NCBI GenBank assembly: GCA_002310175.1 | Contig: DBYG01000068.1 | Coordinates: forward strand, 13,024-20,451 | Length of the DNA stretch: 7,428 nucleotides | Reading direction: 5' to 3' | DNA from: Bacteroidales bacterium UBA1192 | GTDB lineage: Bacteria > Bacteroidota > Bacteroidia > Bacteroidales > Bacteroidaceae | Shown: positions 5,108-7,428 of the stretch, one piece after another | Numbering within the stretch: the stretch's first letter is position 1 | How the letters are laid out: every line of letters begins with the position of its first letter | Position numbers and translations under genes: made by a program | Notes under the pieces: generated by a model | What the model saw: only the letters and a program-made list of their open reading frames with translations | Told to the model about the DNA's origin: nothing | The model's database searches: none

Positions 5108-7324
5108 TCAGGCACGAAAAGCTTCCGGTGTCAGTATAATCATGGATTCTGCTGCTTCCTCAACCGGGACAGATTCCCCGTTATTGACCTTTTCACGCTT
5201 CTCATAATGCCACTTAGGATTCTTGGTAACCTTATGAATCAGATTACTGGAATACGCAATCCAAAACAGTATTCCAAGAACAATAAACCAACCCAATAGT
5301 TTCTTCCACCATGGAGTCTTGTCGGCAAAGGGATCAGGTTCTGCCACACGCGGAGCATCACTCACCTCAGTAAGGGTTGAACCGAATGTGATATTCACCT
5401 TGGCTGCAGCGTTAATAGCCCAACCGTTGGCATTAAGCAGAGGAGACAGACTGCGTTTACGCAACTTGAGCCAGGCTAAAATCATGGCGGGACCAGAAAT
5501 AACAAGAATAATGACCGCTATAAGTATGAGCCACTGCCACCAAGTAAAACCTGAAAGTTTATTTACAATCAAACCAATGCCTGCCATGATAGCTCCAAAA
5601 GCGATTCCTATAGCGGCAAATATGCCTACGTACTTAGCTATATCGAACATCTGTTTCTTCTCACCTGTAGAGGCTACCTGTGTAGTCATGTCTCCTGTAA
5701 CCTTTTCATCCTTCTCAGAAGCAGTCTTCTCAATTGTTTTCTCAATGAATCTGCCCAGCTTACGGTAGGGTGACCAGAAAGCCTGACGGATACTTATGGG
5801 ATTCTCGATTATCTTGAAAACCGATGCATCCCATATTTCCCCTCTCCTATCATAGAATATGCCGTTCTTTCCTTCTCTCAAAGAAGCCACATCGCCGTCT
5901 GTCATAACGGCTGCAATAATCATCGTTTCACCGCTAACCTTGTGTACGCAGTTACAATAAAGAATAAACATACCGCTCAATCCGGCAGTTGCATTATGAG
6001 GTCCCATATCAGGAACTTTGATGCAAAGCTCACAGCAACGCTCATCTATATAGAGCCGTCCAGCCTGAAATATAGCTTTTTCCTCCGGATTATAGAAATC
6101 CTTGAATGTAACGAAATTGCAAAGGAATGAATAGAAATCTCTGTACAAATGAACGAGCTTGTTCACCTCGTCAATGGAACGGGATTCTGATTCAAGTGCC
6201 TTGTCATCTTCCACAAGTTTGAGCAGATCAGCTTTGCGATTTTCCTTTAATATAGCCTTCACCTCATCCAAGCCTAAAGATTCAACCTCTGTGCCAACCT
6301 TAGCACCAAGCCAGGCCTCATAAGCTCCAAATTTGGCAATCACAGAATTCCACTGTTCCTCACTAATCTCTTTTATACCCTTAAAGTCCTTGTCGAATAT
6401 CAAATTTTTTAGTTTGGAGAATGTCGACTGCCAGACTGGGTTTATTCTATCATCTATAGGAAGAACTCCTTTATCTGAAATTGCAGCTAAAGGATAGTGT
6501 GAGATTATATCATAACACTCTGACAAATTCTTGTCGCTAATGGCCTCAATTTGGCTTACCGATACATCAAGCGCTGACGCACTCTCCTGACTGAAAGCAG
6601 CTAACTTGCAACGCATGAAGTAATCGGCAATCTTCTCCTTGATTAAATTGACGGCATCATATGCCTCAGCAGTACCATCACCGTATGGAAAAATGATTCC
6701 CTTTTCATCTTCAGCCTTTTTCTTCCATTCTGCATATGAAGCAAGTGCCAGATAGAAAGCCTCTATCATTTCAGCGTCAATACCAGGTAAACCGCTGCGA
6801 TCAATTTTTGATCCCATTGTGGCGATACACTGTGTAATTGTCTTTTTGAGACCGTCATCTGCTGTTGACTGCTCGGTGATTATACCGTCACCGTTCAGAG
6901 CTGTCTTTGCAAATATGGCAACACTGTCATCAGTCTCAGAGATAGAGATACTGTCTTTTTCGATTCCAAGATTGGATAGTATCTGTCTGGCGGATGCAAG
7001 AAGTCTCTCCCCGTCCGGGTTCTTGGTATTGAATGCCGAGAAAGGAATGAAATCGTCCTTCTTGAGCAGAAGATCCGGATCATTAATAACAGATGTAAGC
7101 CAATCGGCAGCCTTTACCACTTCACTTACATGGATCCTTCCATCATTGTTGTCATCCAACATACTTAGAGTTTTCTCGTCAAACTCTAAACCAACTACAG
7201 GACTACTTAACACAGTCCATAATTTCTGGTCCAGTTCACCAAGATGTCGGATATCTTCACCACTTGAAATATTAACACGTGATTTTCCACCTATAGTGGA
7301 GAACTTCCATTCATATTTACCCAT
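5108..7324 (-). CDS. Large membrane protein with N-terminal EF-hand loop, function unknown
   Basis: A 738-residue protein I cannot name functionally. Residues 57-68 (DDNNDGRIHVSE) form a canonical EF-hand calcium loop, with Asp1, Asn3, Asp5, Gly6, Ile8 and Glu12 all present. A degenerate partner (NGDGIITE, 144-151) follows about 80 residues later. The middle is soluble and mostly helical and charged. It then becomes strand-like, with clustered cysteines at 430, 431, 434, 457 and 459, and a distinctive aromatic block: NGIFYDRRGEIWD (487-499) and NPISIRQAFWSPYRK (508-522). Three hydrophobic helices lie at about 565-588, 597-618 and 676-694. There is no signal peptide, so the large N-terminal part is probably cytoplasmic. 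ATG 7324 is preferred over an in-frame TTG at 7333. It is a single-gene unit with its own promoter and terminator. I believe similar proteins occur in other Bacteroidales and in some distant phyla as uncharacterised proteins, but this is from memory. Confidence 0.9.
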   Translation of the reverse strand: MGKYEWKFSTIGGKSRVNISSGEDIRHLGELDQKLWTVLSSPVVGLEFDEKTLSMLDDNNDGRIHVSEVVKAADWLTSVINDPDLLLKKDDFIPFSAFNTKNPDGERLLASARQILSNLGIEKDSISISETDDSVAIFAKTALNGDGIITEQSTADDGLKKTITQCIATMGSKIDRSGLPGIDAEMIEAFYLALASYAEWKKKAEDEKGIIFPYGDGTAEAYDAVNLIKEKIADYFMRCKLAAFSQESASALDVSVSQIEAISDKNLSECYDIISHYPLAAISDKGVLPIDDRINPVWQSTFSKLKNLIFDKDFKGIKEISEEQWNSVIAKFGAYEAWLGAKVGTEVESLGLDEVKAILKENRKADLLKLVEDDKALESESRSIDEVNKLVHLYRDFYSFLCNFVTFKDFYNPEEKAIFQAGRLYIDERCCELCIKVPDMGPHNATAGLSGMFILYCNCVHKVSGETMIIAAVMTDGDVASLREGKNGIFYDRRGEIWDASVFKIIENPISIRQAFWSPYRKLGRFIEKTIEKTASEKDEKVTGDMTTQVASTGEKKQMFDIAKYVGIFAAIGIAFGAIMAGIGLIVNKLSGFTWWQWLILIAVIILVISGPAMILAWLKLRKRSLSPLLNANGWAINAAAKVNITFGSTLTEVSDAPRVAEPDPFADKTPWWKKLLGWFIVLGILFWIAYSSNLIHKVTKNPKWHYEKREKVNNGESVPVEEAAESMIILTPEAFRA

Positions 7325-7358
7325 AAGCGTCAATTAAAATAATTATTTAACCTGGGTT

Positions 7359-7390
7359 CAAAAATATGAAATTAACAAGCCAAACCCAAA
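7359..7390 (-). promoter_or_regulatory. Promoter of the EF-hand membrane protein gene
   Basis: Read on the minus strand: TTTG (7390-7387), a 20-nt spacer and TATTTTTG (7366-7359), matching TTTG/TAnnTTTG with acceptable spacing. The predicted start near 7353 gives an A/T-rich leader of about 28 nt before ATG 7324. The leader has no clear Shine-Dalgarno sequence, as is usual in this phylum. Confidence 0.65.
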
Positions 7391-7398
7391 ACAATCAT

Positions 7399-7428
7399 AA
7401 AAAAAAAGAGAGCCAAGGATTGTATCCC
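7399..7428 (-). terminator. Probable truncated terminator of an upstream leftward gene at the window edge
   Basis: On the minus strand the edge reads GGATACAATCC, then TTGGCTCTC, then nine T residues. This has the form of the 3' arm and T-tract of an intrinsic terminator. GGAT-TGT-ATCC (7417-7427) already forms the tip of a hairpin. The other arm would lie beyond 7428, so the stem cannot be confirmed. If real, a gene transcribed in the same direction ends just right of the window. Confidence 0.4.

Noticed and set aside
7325..7333. TTG start codon giving a 741-residue form of the EF-hand protein
   Set aside because: It adds only three residues, and an ATG is available at 7324, followed by a sequence that looks like the natural N-terminus (MGKYEWKF).
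6819..7337. Plus-strand open frame of 172 codons, and a similar one at 5319-5768
   Set aside because: Both are antisense to the 738-residue EF-hand gene, with Ser/Leu-rich translations typical of shadow frames and no promoter motif.
1..7428. CRISPR arrays, insertion sequences, phage or defence genes, riboswitches
   Set aside because: No direct repeats with spacers, no transposase or integrase motifs, no leader longer than about 100 nt and no known aptamer core were seen on either strand.

Overview
The window looks like a chromosomal segment of a Bacteroidales bacterium (Bacteroides/Prevotella-like). The evidence is Bacteroidetes-type promoters (TTTG at -33, TAnnTTTG at -7) upstream of several genes, weak or absent Shine-Dalgarno sequences, a tRNA gene without encoded CCA, and protein sequences that read like Bacteroidales orthologues. 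I see no insertion sequence, phage, plasmid, CRISPR or defence locus. This is mostly an ordinary core-genome region, with one large protein of unknown function.

Layout. Positions 1-1844 (minus strand) hold a two-gene unit. A nucleotidyltransferase is followed after 6 nt by an ABC-F ATPase that starts with GTG and runs off the left edge. A divergent intergenic region (1845-1947) separates this from a plus-strand gene (1948-2832) for an exported, probably lipid-anchored cyclophilin-type prolyl isomerase. Its active site is altered and it carries a helical insertion. That gene converges with a minus-strand operon (4880 down to 2846) of a TetR-type regulator, FabG (3-oxoacyl-ACP reductase) and an RluA-type pseudouridine synthase. 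The three genes are packed with gaps of 12 nt and 1 nt.

Upstream of the operon, on the plus strand, is an initiator tRNA-fMet gene (4985-5056). It has a textbook Bacteroidetes promoter and is followed by a strong hairpin terminator (5059-5088). The terminator is probably shared with the convergent gene on its right, a 738-residue protein (7324 down to 5108). That protein has a canonical EF-hand loop near its N-terminus, a large soluble region with a cysteine cluster, and three predicted membrane helices near its C-terminus. It has its own promoter. At the right edge there is what looks like half of a terminator from a gene outside the window.

How the genes work together. Several serve translation: initiator tRNA, a ribosome-associated ABC-F factor and an RNA pseudouridine synthase. 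FabG serves fatty-acid elongation, probably under control of the TetR protein encoded just upstream. The nucleotidyltransferase probably makes an activated sugar nucleotide for envelope polysaccharide, but its substrate cannot be read from sequence. The most interesting items are the EF-hand membrane protein, the cyclophilin lacking the catalytic arginine, and the non-canonical anticodon stem of the initiator tRNA.
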